Positions 1 to 9,972 are shown, counted from the first letter of the stretch. The stretch: DNA of 64,000 nucleotides from Paenalicyclobacillus macrosporangiidus (GCF_900116805.1 NZ_FPBV01000006.1:62001-126000); one strand, 5' to 3'. A program made the numbers and translations. The notes: generated from the letters alone by a model not told the origin.

Positions 1-1
1 C

Positions 2-1591
2 GATGAAAACGCGCATCCGCATCAGGACTGCAGCGGCCGGTTCGCCATCGTGCACAACGGGATCATCGAGAACTACCTGAGCTTGCGCGAGGAACTGTTG
101 GCGCGCGGGCACCAGTTTAAATCCGAGACGGATACGGAAGTCGTGGCGCACCTGATTGAGGAGCTGTACAAAGGGGACCTGTTCCAGACCATGCTGGACG
201 TGGCGAAGCGCCTGCGCGGCGCGTACGCCCTGGTGGTGCTGGCCAAGGACCACCCGGACACGCTGGTGGCGGTGCGCCGATCGAGCCCCATCATCGTCGG
301 TCTGGGCGACGGGGAGAACTTCGTGGCCTCCGACATCCCGGCCATCCTGTCGTACACCCGGGACGTGTACGTCCTCGAGGACGGGGAGTTGGCGGTCGTC
401 CGGGCGGACGGTGTGTCCATCCACACGTTTGACGGGGAGCCGGTGGCCGGCAAGAAGGTCCTGCATGTGACCTGGGACGCCGTGGCCGCGGAGCGGGGCG
501 GTTATCCGCACTTCATGCTGAAGGAGATCTACGAGCAGCCGCGGGCCATCCGGGACACGCTGACGGGCCGCATCGCCGACGATCTGTCGCGCGTCACGCT
601 GCCCGAGCTGAGCTGGAGCGATGATTTTGTGCAGTCTATGGATCGGGTGCACATCGTCGCCTGCGGCACGTCGTGGCACGCCGGGTTGGTCGGCAAGGCG
701 GTGATGGAGAAACTCACGAGGATCCCGGTGGATGTGGAAATCGCTTCGGAATACCGGTATCGCGATCCCATTGAGACCGCAGGGACGCTCGTCATCGTCA
801 TCAGCCAGTCGGGCGAGACGCTGGACACCCTTGCGGCGCTGCGCGATGCCAAAGCCAGAGGGCGGCACGTGCTCGCCATCACCAACGTCGTCGGCAGTTC
901 CGTGGCCCGCGAGGCGGATGATGTCATCATCACCTGGGCGGGCCCGGAGATTGCGGTGGCTTCGACAAAAGCGTACACCACCCAGTTGGTGGTCCTGTAC
1001 CTGCTGGCGGTGTATCTGGGGCAACGGCGCGGAACGCTGGAGGATGGCACCGCGAAACAGATCCTGGCGGCATTGGCCGAGCTGCCCATGGCTGCGGAGC
1101 AGGTGTTGGACACCGCACCGCAGGTGGAGCGCTTCGCCCGGGAGTGGGCAGACGCCCGCGACACGTTCTTCATCGGGCGCGGGATTGACTACGCGATGGC
1201 CCTGGAGGGGGCGCTGAAGCTCAAGGAGATCTCGTATATTCACGCGGAGGCGTACGCGGCCGGCGAGCTGAAGCACGGCACCCTGGCGCTGATCACCGAG
1301 GGGGTCCCGGTCATTGCCCTGGCGACGCAGACCGACTTGTACGAGAAGACGCTGAGCAACATCAAGGAGGTCAAGGCGCGCGACGCCTTCGTGCTCGGGG
1401 TGACGTTCGCGGGCGACGAGGAGATGCGCCACTCGGTCGACGAGGTGCTGTACGTGCCGAGGACGCTGCCGGTGCTCGCGCCGGTCATCACCGTGATCCC
1501 GCTGCAGCTTCTGGCGTATTACGCCGCCGTGGCGCGCGGGAACGACGTTGACAAGCCGCGCAACTTGGCGAAGAGCGTCACGGTGGAGTGA
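2..1591 (+). CDS. glmS: Glutamine--fructose-6-phosphate aminotransferase, 5' truncated by window edge
   Basis: GlmS makes glucosamine-6-phosphate from fructose-6-phosphate and glutamine, the entry to UDP-GlcNAc and the cell wall; it is cytosolic. The frame is open from base 2, so the N-terminal catalytic Cys lies before the window; about 529 of the usual ~600 residues remain. Visible are the end of the glutaminase domain (FAIVHNGIIENY), the first SIS domain with CGTSWHAG and SQSGETLDT, the second SIS domain with GRGIDYAMALEGALKLKEI, and the C-terminal family signature DKPRNLAKSVTVE. A strong hairpin and a U-tract terminator follow, so this gene ends its transcription unit. Any glmS ribozyme would be upstream, out of view. 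Confidence 0.97.
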   Translation, partial: DENAHPHQDCSGRFAIVHNGIIENYLSLREELLARGHQFKSETDTEVVAHLIEELYKGDLFQTMLDVAKRLRGAYALVVLAKDHPDTLVAVRRSSPIIVGLGDGENFVASDIPAILSYTRDVYVLEDGELAVVRADGVSIHTFDGEPVAGKKVLHVTWDAVAAERGGYPHFMLKEIYEQPRAIRDTLTGRIADDLSRVTLPELSWSDDFVQSMDRVHIVACGTSWHAGLVGKAVMEKLTRIPVDVEIASEYRYRDPIETAGTLVIVISQSGETLDTLAALRDAKARGRHVLAITNVVGSSVAREADDVIITWAGPEIAVASTKAYTTQLVVLYLLAVYLGQRRGTLEDGTAKQILAALAELPMAAEQVLDTAPQVERFAREWADARDTFFIGRGIDYAMALEGALKLKEISYIHAEAYAAGELKHGTLALITEGVPVIALATQTDLYEKTLSNIKEVKARDAFVLGVTFAGDEEMRHSVDEVLYVPRTLPVLAPVITVIPLQLLAYYAAVARGNDVDKPRNLAKSVTVE

Positions 1592-1602
1592 AGGGGCTGT
1601 CG

Positions 1603-1639
1603 GGGAGGAAGTCCTGTGTTCGCAAAAGGACTTCTTCCC
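1603..1639 (+). terminator. 13-bp hairpin just after glmS
   Basis: Bases 1603-1615 pair with 1627-1639 over 13 bp with one G-U and an 11-nt loop, starting 11 bases after the glmS stop. There is no clean U tract after it (TTCGC), so it may be an mRNA-stabilising or imperfect terminator hairpin that works with the better terminator at 1686-1722. Confidence 0.5.
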
Positions 1640-1685
1640 TTCGCAAAATACGTTTATCTGTAAAATTGATCCTCCTTGTAAAACG

Positions 1686-1722
1686 GGTGAATCTGGGGGA
1701 ACATCCTGGATTCACCTTTTTT
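1686..1722 (+). terminator. Rho-independent terminator
   Basis: GGTGAATC (1686-1693) pairs with GATTCACC (1709-1716) and is followed directly by six T (1717-1722). It is placed to end rightward transcription of glmS. Confidence 0.8.
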
Positions 1723-1871
1723 ATTGCGGGACCGATAGAATGACGGTGACGGGCATTGCATCCAATGACGTGGAAGGGACTTGTTTCATAAAAGTGCTTG
1801 AGTCAGACGTTGCGTCACAGGTTACGTGGGTCTGGAAAGGAGGTTTTGGGTTGGGTCGAAGGCTCTATCAT

Positions 1872-2278
1872 ATGCGCGAGTTTGCCAAAAGAGCGTCTGT
1901 GTCCGTGCGAACGCTTCAGTTATTCCAAAAAGGGCATTGAGGAAGCTGGCACAGCAAGAATTTACGGAAGAAATACATCAACAATACGGTTATTTTCGAG
2001 ATGAACTTAGGAGACTTGTGGCGCAGAACGCAGACCCATCCAATCAGGAGGCACAGCGTCTTGCCGAGTATTTGGCGGACTTAAACAGACGAGTTTCTCA
2101 AGGATGGGATAAAGACATCCTCGACGGAATGATCAAGTCTTGGGAGAACTTTAATGCGTTGCCCGAAGAGAAGAAACCGCAAATATACCGTCTGACCCCA
2201 GCGGAAAGACAGTTCATCAAAGAAGCGTGTTCAATCCTGCAAAAACGGAGATCCCAGGATGAATCTAGATGGGAGTGA
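1872..2278 (+). pseudogene. Decayed MerR-family (TipA-type) regulator
   Basis: An ATG at 1872 begins MREFAKRASVSVRTLQ, a typical MerR N-terminal helix-turn-helix start, but that frame closes after about 23 codons at 1940. In another frame, from about 1937, the sequence resumes with EFTEEIHQQYGYFRDELRRL and continues to 2278 as a helical, charged stretch ending ESRWE; it resembles the ligand-binding C-terminal domain of TipA-like MerR proteins (inference). Most of the DNA-binding domain and linker is missing, so this looks like an internal deletion plus frameshift. A good ribosome site (AAAGGAGG, around 1838) still precedes it. No function is expected. Confidence 0.65.
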
Positions 2279-2465
2279 GCCAACAGCGGTAACGTCTGAA
2301 CCTGCTTCATAAAATGTGAACGGGGATTTCGTTCTCGTGGCAGGGAACACAGATTCGTTATCGAATGTCTCTGAACACGCTGTGTTTGGAGACAGAGCGG
2401 AAGCCATCCGCCTTCCGCCTCACTGCAGGCAGGATTTCTTCCGTGTTCAGGGAGGACCGTTACGT

Positions 2466-2969
2466 TTGGAGAGGCATTTTTTCGAAGCTAACGGCGTGAA
2501 GCTGTCCTATTTGGATTTTGGCGGCCCATCCACACGAACCCTGGTGGCTCTTCACGGGCATTTCGGTACGGCGACCACGTTCGCCGACTTGGCGAGGGGT
2601 TTACCGGAGTGGCGGGTCGTGGCGCTGGATCAGCGGGGACACGGTTGGAGTGACCATGTCGCCGAAGAGGCCTATGGTCGAGACAACTACGTGCAGGACC
2701 TGCAAATTTTCATCGAAGCAGAATTGGGCGGATCACCGGTGGTCCTACTGGGGCACTCGCTGGGTGGGGTGAATGCATATCAGCTTGCGGCGCGAAAGCC
2801 CGCGCTCGTCCGAGCCATGATCATCGAAGACATCGGCGCCGAGATCCACGACGACCAAAGTTGGCTGAAAAAATTGCCTTCCCGGGTCCCCACCCTTCGG
2901 GAACTGCAGCAGACGTTGGAGAACCTTCTTCGCCCAGGGGCGTTTTCTTACTTCGGAGACTGGGTGTGA
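2466..2969 (+). pseudogene. Truncated alpha/beta hydrolase
   Basis: The TTG at 2466 is the likely start because GGAGGA (2451-2456) precedes it by 9 bases. The product has the N-terminal half of an alpha/beta hydrolase: the oxyanion region LVALHGHFG, the strand VVALDQRGHGWSD, and the nucleophile elbow GHSLGG with its Ser. It stops after about 167 residues (FSYFGDWV), whereas the family is usually 250-280, so the C-terminal region that carries the catalytic His is absent. Together with the broken MerR gene upstream this marks a decaying stretch. It could be expressed, but should not be an active hydrolase. Confidence 0.6.
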
Positions 2970-3023
2970 ATATATTCAGCGGGCCTTGACGTGTGCGTAG
3001 GACCGTCTTGCCAAGAGGACACG

Positions 3024-3052
3024 AAAGCCCCGCCGACACGGGCGGGGCTTTT
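3024..3052. terminator. Bidirectional terminator
   Basis: AAAGCCCCGCC (3024-3034) pairs with GGCGGGGCTTT (3041-3051) over an 11-bp stem with a 6-nt loop and T-rich flanks on both strands. It serves the hydrolase remnant from the left and the leftward membrane-protein gene from the right. Confidence 0.85.
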
Positions 3053-3067
3053 GCATCACCGCAGCGG

Positions 3068-3640
3068 TCACACCAACTGCCGGATGCCGATGACCATCAG
3101 GGTGACCCCCGCCAGGATGCCGCCGTACGTCCCGAGCACCCGGGAGACCAGGGTGTGTGCCAGGCGGTTTCCCAACCACAGGCACAGGTATCCCCAGGCG
3201 CCGATGCTGACGGAGATGGCCCAGGTCGGCAGGGACGTGGTCAGCGACGCACTGGCGCCGCTGGCCACGTTGGTGGCGGAGAGGGCCATGCCCAATGCGA
3301 TGCCTTCCCGCCAGCCCGGGGGAGCCAACGGCCGCCGGATGTTGGCCTCCGGCAACCGGGCGCTGGAGCACAACAGATACCACCCGAGCCCGCACAGGAC
3401 GAGGCAGGCGGCCATTTGAACCCACACCAGCGGCACCCAGGCCGACAAGGCGCTTCCCGCCCATGCCCCCATGACCGAAGATGCCAACCCGATCCCATTG
3501 ACGATGCCATTGACCCAGTGGGGGAACCGAATCCCGGCGCTGCCGTAGGCCGCTCCCACCCCCGTGTTGTCGATGTTCGATCCAATGCCGATCACGCTGA
3601 CGAGCGCCAGGCACGACAACAGATGCGGCCATCCGTCCAT
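3068..3640 (-). CDS. MntP/YtaF-like integral membrane protein
   Basis: A hydrophobic protein of about 190 residues with roughly six membrane spans. The first helix carries SNIDNTGVGAAYG, which matches the pattern of the MntP (manganese efflux) and YtaF (sporulation membrane protein) superfamily, where an Asp/Asn-rich motif lies in helix 1; a second related motif, ATNVASGASASLTTSLP, lies in the C-terminal repeat. I cannot tell metal export from the sporulation paralogue. ATG at 3640 is preferred, with a purine-rich site upstream; GTG at 3649 is also possible. The gene ends at the bidirectional terminator. Confidence 0.65.
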   Translation of the reverse strand: MDGWPHLLSCLALVSVIGIGSNIDNTGVGAAYGSAGIRFPHWVNGIVNGIGLASSVMGAWAGSALSAWVPLVWVQMAACLVLCGLGWYLLCSSARLPEANIRRPLAPPGWREGIALGMALSATNVASGASASLTTSLPTWAISVSIGAWGYLCLWLGNRLAHTLVSRVLGTYGGILAGVTLMVIGIRQLV

Positions 3641-3746
3641 CCGCCTCACCCTTCCCCCGCATCGCTCGACCTGCCTTTCCGCAGGTCAATCCATTCGATG
3701 GGAAACGGGCTTGTCGCCGTGTGGACGACCGGCCAAGGCGAATCCC

Positions 3747-4589
3747 TCAGTCCGCGAATCGCCCGTTCTGGTAATCGTCGATGGCCTGAAGGATCTCCGC
3801 CCGCGTGTTCATGACGAACGGCCCGTACGCCGCCACCGGCTCGCGCAGCGGCTGGCCCGCATACAACAGCACGTGCAGGGGTTCCATCGCCTCGATGGCG
3901 ATCTCGCTCTCCGGCGCGTCGGCCGGCCCCAGCCACAGGACCTGGCCCCGTTCGCCGGTCTGCGCGTCGGCGCCGAAGCGTCCCCGGCCCTCGAGGATGT
4001 ACAGAAAGCCGTTGTACGCCCCAGGAAGGTCCTGGACGAAGCGGGCCCCGGCGTCGAGGTGGATGTCCACCATGGTCACCGGGACGTGGTTTTTCGTGGG
4101 CGCCTCAATCCCGCCGGAGCGGCCGGAGAACACCCGGCCCCAACCCCCTTCCACGCGGCGGACGGGCATGTCCTTCGCCAACAGGTTCTGGTACCTGGGG
4201 GCGGTCATCTTGTGAGACCTCGGGAGATTCACCCACAACTGCAGGCTGTGCACCGTCTCGCCCGGCGCCGGGTCCTCCTGGTGGATCACCCCGCGCCCGG
4301 CGGTCATCCACTGCACGTCGCCGGGTCCGAGTTCGCCGGAACCGTTCTTATTGTCGTAATGCCGCAGATGGCCCTCAATCACGTAGGTCACCGTCTCGAT
4401 GCCCCGGTGCGGATGCAGGTCGAAGGTGCCCGACTGGAACCAGTCTTCCGCCAGGAGCAGGAATGGATCGAACCGGTCCCAATGACCGGGCTCGAGCAGC
4501 ATCGCCGCCGTGTGGATGGGGCTCTGCCGGCGCGCCTCGGGCGTCCAGATCCGTTCGATCCGCCGCTGTGCGACGGCTTGTTCAGACAT
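3747..4589 (-). CDS. Pirin family protein
   Basis: A two-cupin iron-binding protein of 280 residues. The N-terminal cupin has HPHRGIETVTYVIEG, supplying the usual pirin metal His ligands, followed by GPGDVQWMTAGRGVIHQED with further His and Glu ligands. The C-terminal cupin contains FLYILEGRGRFG. Bacterial pirins are quercetinase-like or redox-sensing proteins; the exact role cannot be read here. ATG at 4589 is chosen because GGAGGTG lies about 8 bases upstream; a GTG nine bases earlier overlaps that site. The gene stands alone. Confidence 0.9.
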   Translation of the reverse strand: MSEQAVAQRRIERIWTPEARRQSPIHTAAMLLEPGHWDRFDPFLLLAEDWFQSGTFDLHPHRGIETVTYVIEGHLRHYDNKNGSGELGPGDVQWMTAGRGVIHQEDPAPGETVHSLQLWVNLPRSHKMTAPRYQNLLAKDMPVRRVEGGWGRVFSGRSGGIEAPTKNHVPVTMVDIHLDAGARFVQDLPGAYNGFLYILEGRGRFGADAQTGERGQVLWLGPADAPESEIAIEAMEPLHVLLYAGQPLREPVAAYGPFVMNTRAEILQAIDDYQNGRFAD

Positions 4590-4768
4590 CAGCTTCACCT
4601 CCAGTGGGATGCGGAAGCCGGCGGACGGTTGCGATCCAGATCAGGTTTCCGCACCTGACCGGAGTATAGCACATTCAAACAAAAAGTAAGAAACTATATT
4701 CATAGAACCCCGGCGGCGCGTGTCCCTGAGGAAGAAATCGGGGAACCTGTGGCGAGGAGGTGAGGGCA

Positions 4769-4927
4769 GTGGAAAGATCCCGGGATAGAGAGGGAATTCG
4801 TTGGCCGAACGCCGTGTGGCCGGTGCTGGCGATGTTGGTCGGCGAGGACGTGTTGGAGGCGTTTGTCCGCTCCGCCGCGCCGGAAGATGCGGAAGGGGCG
4901 CCAAAGCCCGGCGCGGATCTGGAATAG
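4769..4927 (+). CDS. Small hypothetical protein, 52 aa
   Basis: The GTG at 4769 follows GAGGAGGTGAG (4755-4765) at good spacing and opens a 52-codon frame ending TAG at 4925-4927. The product starts MERSRDREGIRWPNAVWPVL and ends in an acidic Ala/Pro-rich tail (KPGADLE); the middle LAMLVGEDVLEAFVRS could form one amphipathic helix. I do not recognise it. It sits between the divergent pirin gene and the aldolase-like gene and may share their intergenic control region. Confidence 0.5.
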   Translation: MERSRDREGIRWPNAVWPVLAMLVGEDVLEAFVRSAAPEDAEGAPKPGADLE

Positions 4928-4948
4928 GCGTTTTTGCATCGATTCATA

Positions 4949-4954
4949 TATAAT
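4949..4954 (+). promoter_or_regulatory. Consensus -10 box upstream of the aldolase-like gene
   Basis: A perfect TATAAT lies about 47 bases before the GTG start at 5002. No good -35 box is found at 16-18 bases (TTTGCA is only 10 bases away), so this is a partial call. Confidence 0.35.
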
Positions 4955-5001
4955 CGGAGGTAGAACCTGCATCTGGATGGATGTATTGGAGGAGGATGCA
5001 C

Positions 5002-6087
5002 GTGCTGTACACGGTAGCTGGAGAAGTGGCAGGTGACCGCCAACGGTGGTTGCTGGATGGGCTCCATCGGCTGTTGCAAGGGCGGGGATATCAGTTTGTG
5101 GAACCGGGTCAGCCGGACATCCGATTGGTATTGAATTTCATCGATCCAGAACGGCCGCGTCCGTACCGCCGGATGGCGCAGGCGACGTACGTGGTGTCCA
5201 TCGCCACGGTGGACAAACACCCGGACAGCGTCTTGCACGCCGCCTATCCGCTGATGGTGCGCTCGCTCGCCAATCTGATGATGTACACGGTCGACGGCCC
5301 GGACGGATTCCATACATACTTTGTGACGCTGGAACAGGGGTGCTACAAGATCCCGTATCAGGCGGGGGACGACGAGGGGTACTTTGAGCAGGTGTTCAAA
5401 CGCCTGGAGCCGCTGGCGACGTCCAACCTGATCATCAACAACGACTTTCACCCCGATCTGCCCGAGGAACTGTGGGAGGGCGACGAGATCACCGAACAGG
5501 TCAGCCGCGCCGCGCGCAAAATTGAGGAGATGAACCTGTGGCCTGCGCCGTTCCCCATTCAGGAGATCCTCTCGCCGGAGGACATGCGCCACGTCAAGCG
5601 GCTGTACGGCATCGGGGGCCTGAGCTACGGGAACCTGAGCGCGCGCAAGGACACGCGCCGCTTCTGGATGAGCGCCAGCGGGGTGAACAAGGCCAACTTG
5701 CGGACCATCGGCCAGGACATCCTGTTGGTGAAGGATTTCGATCCGCAGCAGAAGGCCATGCAGCTCAGCGTGCCGCCGCACGTGACGCCGCGGCGGGTGT
5801 CGGTGGACGCGATTGAGCACTGGATGATCTATACCGAACACCCGCAGGTGGGGGCCATCGTCCACATCCACGCGTGGATTGAGGGCATCCCGTCCACAGA
5901 GATCAATTACCCGTGCGGCACCGTGGAACTGGCGCGCGCGGTGGCGGAACAGGTCCGGCGGGCCAAGGATCCGTCGCGCGCCATCGTCGGTTTGAAGAAC
6001 CACGGCATGACCATCACGGGCCCCGACTTGGACGACATCTTCGAGCGCATCGAGGGGAAGGTCATCCCGCAGGTGCCGATGTCGTGA
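5002..6087 (+). CDS. Class II aldolase/adducin-domain protein with N-terminal extension
   Basis: The C-terminal ~190 residues are a class II aldolase/adducin fold: LYGIGGLSYGNLSAR, WMSASGVNKANL, the metal-site stretch VGAIVHIHAWIEG (two His) and AIVGLKNHGMTITGPDL (third His). The N-terminal ~170 residues (residues such as DIRLVLNFID and YTVDGPDGFHTYFVTLEQG) form a separate domain I do not recognise. Known relatives act as sugar-phosphate aldolases or epimerases; the substrate is unknown. GTG at 5002 is preferred, because TTGGAGGAGG ends at 4995; ATG at 4981 or 4996 would sit upstream of or on that site. The 3' end overlaps the convergent SDR gene by 26 bases. Confidence 0.8.
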   Translation: MLYTVAGEVAGDRQRWLLDGLHRLLQGRGYQFVEPGQPDIRLVLNFIDPERPRPYRRMAQATYVVSIATVDKHPDSVLHAAYPLMVRSLANLMMYTVDGPDGFHTYFVTLEQGCYKIPYQAGDDEGYFEQVFKRLEPLATSNLIINNDFHPDLPEELWEGDEITEQVSRAARKIEEMNLWPAPFPIQEILSPEDMRHVKRLYGIGGLSYGNLSARKDTRRFWMSASGVNKANLRTIGQDILLVKDFDPQQKAMQLSVPPHVTPRRVSVDAIEHWMIYTEHPQVGAIVHIHAWIEGIPSTEINYPCGTVELARAVAEQVRRAKDPSRAIVGLKNHGMTITGPDLDDIFERIEGKVIPQVPMS

Positions 6088-6952
6088 CGTCCTCCTGAGC
6101 GCCTTCCTGCCGCGCCGCACCCCGTGCGGCGCGGTGCTGTTCCGTTACGCGGCGGACGGTCTGGTTCCAACCGCGCACCGTCCAGCGGTAATAGGCGTCG
6201 AGCAGCGACGGGAACGCCCTCGACAACCTCGCCGCCGCGCCGAAACGGCGCGGAACCACCCACTCTTGCTTGCGCCGCAGGACCGCCTGCACCACCCCTT
6301 CGGCCGCTTCGTCCGCCGTCAGGACGGGGACACCGAGCGGCAGGCGGTACATGTCCTGATGCAGGTGCCCTTCAATCAACGCGGTGTCCACGGGACCCGG
6401 CGCGATGAGCGAAACGACGATGCCCTCGGGATGCAGTTCCTGCCGCAGGGACAAGGCCAGGCCGTGCAGCGCGTGCTTCGGCGCCGCGTAGGCGGCGAAG
6501 AACGCCGGCGTGCAGGGGACGGACAGGGATGAGATGAACGCGATGCACTTGCGGCGGCCCTGCCGGAGGAGCGGCAGAAACGCCTGCACCGCATGCACGG
6601 CTCCCCAGTAGTTGATGTCCATCGCTTGGCGCGCCCGCGCGAGATCGAGCGCTTCCACCGGCGCGAGGTAAAAGACCGCCGCGCCGTACACCAGCACGTC
6701 GACGCGGCCGTACCGGGCCGCCACCTCCTCGGCGAGCCGGTGAACCGCCACGGGATCGGACACGTCGGCCGGGATGGCTTCGGCTTCGCCGCCCTGCCGG
6801 CGGATGTCTTCGGCGGCCGCTTCCAACGCGTCCCGTCCGCGGGCGACGAGGACGACGCGGGCGCCGCGCGCCGCGAACCGAAGAGCGCTCGCCTTGCCGA
6901 TGCCCCCCGATCCGCCGATCAGCACCACCACTTCCTCTCGCATGCCCTTCAT
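6062..6952 (-). CDS. SDR-family oxidoreductase
   Basis: A classical short-chain dehydrogenase of 296 residues. It has the NAD(P) motif GGSGGIGKA near the N-terminus, the catalytic Ser in FISSLSVP and the YAAPK Tyr-Lys pair. The usual NNAG motif is replaced by VYGAAVFYLAP. The C-terminus (residues about 250-296) is an extra Arg- and Ala-rich tail. ATG at 6952 is chosen, with GGAGG 8 bases upstream. It is the second gene of a two-gene leftward unit with the glycosyltransferase, 21 bases downstream of it, suggesting a role in lipid or glycan modification (inference). Confidence 0.88.
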   Translation of the reverse strand: MKGMREEVVVLIGGSGGIGKASALRFAARGARVVLVARGRDALEAAAEDIRRQGGEAEAIPADVSDPVAVHRLAEEVAARYGRVDVLVYGAAVFYLAPVEALDLARARQAMDINYWGAVHAVQAFLPLLRQGRRKCIAFISSLSVPCTPAFFAAYAAPKHALHGLALSLRQELHPEGIVVSLIAPGPVDTALIEGHLHQDMYRLPLGVPVLTADEAAEGVVQAVLRRKQEWVVPRRFGAAARLSRAFPSLLDAYYRWTVRGWNQTVRRVTEQHRAARGAARQEGAQEDVTTSAPAG

Positions 6953-6973
6953 GCCGGTCACCTCCGTCGCGGA

Positions 6974-8119
6974 TCAGCTGACATCCGCGGTCAGCTCCTG
7001 TTGCTGCGCCTGGAACAGGCGGTAGTAATGGTGAATGAGCTGCTTCGTCGGGCCGCTCCAGTCCAGTTTGGACGCCACTTCCAGACCGCGCTGCGCGATG
7101 CGCTCCCGTTTGCCCGCATCGCCGAGCCAATCCTCGATGGCGCCGAGGATGGACGCCGTGTCGAGCGGGTTGAACAACCATCCCGCCTCGCCGTGCAGCA
7201 GCACCTCGCGCGTGGCCGGGCTGTCGGCGGCCATCACCGGCAGGCCGGACGCCATCGCCTCGTACATCACGAGCCCCAAGGTTTCCGTCGTCGACGGGAA
7301 GATGAAGGCGTCGGCCGACGCGTAGGCCTGCGCCAACTCCTCGCCGAACAGGTAGCCCGTGAACGTGGTGTTGCTTCCGGCGAAGACCCGCTCCAGCTCG
7401 GCTCGGTGCGGGCCGTCGCCGACCAGGGCCAGGTGGACATCGGGCAGCCGGTCGAGACACGGCCGCAGCCGCTCAAGCCCCTTCTCGGATGCGAGGCGCC
7501 CGACGTAGAGGAGCACCTTCCGGTTGGGGTCGGCGCCGCCCAACAGGCGGGCGCGCATGGCGTCCGACCGCTTGGATGGGGAGAACAGGCGAAGATCCAC
7601 GCCGCGTTCCCACAATTCAAGATTGCGAAAGCCATGGGCCTTCAACGTCTCCAACGTCGCCTCCGACGTGCACAGGTTGATCTGCGCCTGATTGTGCATG
7701 GTCCGGAACAGCCACCACAGGAACGGCTCGAGCCAGTCCAATTTGTAGTAACGGGCGTAGCTCGGGATGTGCGTGTGGTAGGAGGCAATCAGCGGCACGC
7801 GCAGACGCCGTGCGTAATAGATCGCCGCGGGTCCGAGGAAACCGGGATTGACCGAGTGGATGAGGTCCGGCTGGAACGCCTTCAGGATCTTGCCCACCCG
7901 TGGCCAGGGCCGCGCGAACTTCTTCTCGGGATAGAGGGCGAAGGTGAACGAGGGCACCCCGACCACCCGCGCGGGGCCGTAGGACTCCGGCGCGCCTTTG
8001 GGGGCAAACAAGAGGATGTCGTGGTGTTCTTTCGCCAGGTGATCCAGCGTGTTGCACAGGCGGGTGACCACCCCGTCCGTACCCGGCAGGAAGGTCTCGG
8101 AAAAGATTGCGATGCGCAT
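6974..8119 (-). CDS. GT4-family glycosyltransferase (MgtA/SQDG-synthase-like)
   Basis: A GT-B-fold retaining glycosyltransferase of 381 residues. The N-terminal FSETFLPGTDGVVTRL contains the glycine-rich acceptor loop seen in MgtA/SqdX-type lipid glycosyltransferases. The C-terminal donor site has LLYVGRLASEKGLERL and the EX7E-like segment STTETLGLVMYEAMASGLPV. No signal peptide is seen; such enzymes work at the inner membrane face, usually on diacylglycerol or mannosyl acceptors. The start is ATG 8119, with GGAGGCG nearby. It is the first gene of a unit with the SDR at 6062-6952. Confidence 0.9.
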   Translation of the reverse strand: MRIAIFSETFLPGTDGVVTRLCNTLDHLAKEHHDILLFAPKGAPESYGPARVVGVPSFTFALYPEKKFARPWPRVGKILKAFQPDLIHSVNPGFLGPAAIYYARRLRVPLIASYHTHIPSYARYYKLDWLEPFLWWLFRTMHNQAQINLCTSEATLETLKAHGFRNLELWERGVDLRLFSPSKRSDAMRARLLGGADPNRKVLLYVGRLASEKGLERLRPCLDRLPDVHLALVGDGPHRAELERVFAGSNTTFTGYLFGEELAQAYASADAFIFPSTTETLGLVMYEAMASGLPVMAADSPATREVLLHGEAGWLFNPLDTASILGAIEDWLGDAGKRERIAQRGLEVASKLDWSGPTKQLIHHYYRLFQAQQQELTADVS

Positions 8120-8187
8120 GCTATCGCCTCCTACTCGTCATTCTAAGACAAATCACGAGCCAGGTGGACGTGGTTTGCCGGTTCCTG

Positions 8188-8913
8188 TCATCCCACCTCA
8201 GTTCCAGGATGGCCGCCCCCGCTGGCATGAATACCCGAACCGTGGAAAATCGCCTCCTCCGGCGGATCGCCCAGGACCCGCCGGACGCGCTCCACGACCT
8301 CGCGGTACTGGGGCCGGTCCCACGAGTTATAGGATGGGTGCGGGACGCCGTCAATCACCTGCCAATGAGGGCTGTCCACCGCGGCGAGGCGGAAGAACTT
8401 CTGCGCGAAGCGGCCGCATGGCACCAGGGTCAAGGGCCGGTCCTGCAGTCGCTCGAGCTTTTTCCGCAGCCCGGCGACGAGCACCGCCTGCACCTCGTTG
8501 TACAGAGGATTCGGGTAGGTATCCCGCTGATTGTTGCTGCGTATGTACATGAGCGCATCGAGCCATACCCGGTGTTCCCGGCGGACGTCGGGATCCGGAT
8601 AGGCGCTGGCCTGCATCGGGATGTTGCACACGTTCATGAGGCCGATCCGGTTGAGGCGGGGCCGGTTCTTCGCTTCGTCGGCGTTTTTCTTCACCAGCCG
8701 CCCAAGCGGAAACCGGGCGTATCGCTCCCCGAACAGGTGCTTGGTCATGGTGGCGCCCGAGGGTCCCGAGACCGGCGCGCCAAATTTCAGCTCCTGGACG
8801 TGAGGGGATTCGAGAATGAAGATGAGATCGGACGAGGGAAGCAGGATGTCAGGGACCTCGTAAGACGCCGACAGGGTCGACAGGACTTGGCAAAACGCTT
8901 CCGTCACGTTCAC
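8188..8913 (-). CDS. Uracil-DNA-glycosylase-superfamily-like protein
   Basis: A 241-residue protein with two motifs placed as in the uracil-DNA glycosylase superfamily: an N-terminal strand-loop FILESPHVQE (compare motif A) and a C-terminal PHPSYNSWDRP (compare the His-Pro-Ser leucine-loop motif). The core LTLVPCGRFAQKFFRL also fits the central strand before the second motif. Key catalytic Asp/Asn residues of the classical families are not obvious, so activity is uncertain. It starts at GTG 8913 after GGGGGTG and appears monocistronic. Confidence 0.6.
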   Translation of the reverse strand: MNVTEAFCQVLSTLSASYEVPDILLPSSDLIFILESPHVQELKFGAPVSGPSGATMTKHLFGERYARFPLGRLVKKNADEAKNRPRLNRIGLMNVCNIPMQASAYPDPDVRREHRVWLDALMYIRSNNQRDTYPNPLYNEVQAVLVAGLRKKLERLQDRPLTLVPCGRFAQKFFRLAAVDSPHWQVIDGVPHPSYNSWDRPQYREVVERVRRVLGDPPEEAIFHGSGIHASGGGHPGTEVG

Positions 8914-8963
8914 GACAACACCCCCGTCCCCATTGTATCAGGAGGGGACAGGGGGAGGCATGG

Positions 8964-9959
<996 letters not shown>

Positions 9960-9972
9960 GCATCCACCTTCT

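Noticed and set aside
2976-3689. Alternative reverse frame over the MntP/YtaF-like gene
   Set aside because: Gly/Arg/Pro-rich shadow; the other reverse frame gives regular membrane spans and family motifs.
4675-6120. Long reverse-strand frame opposite the aldolase-like gene
   Set aside because: Composition is His/Arg/Leu-rich and has no domain; the forward frame has conserved metal-site motifs.
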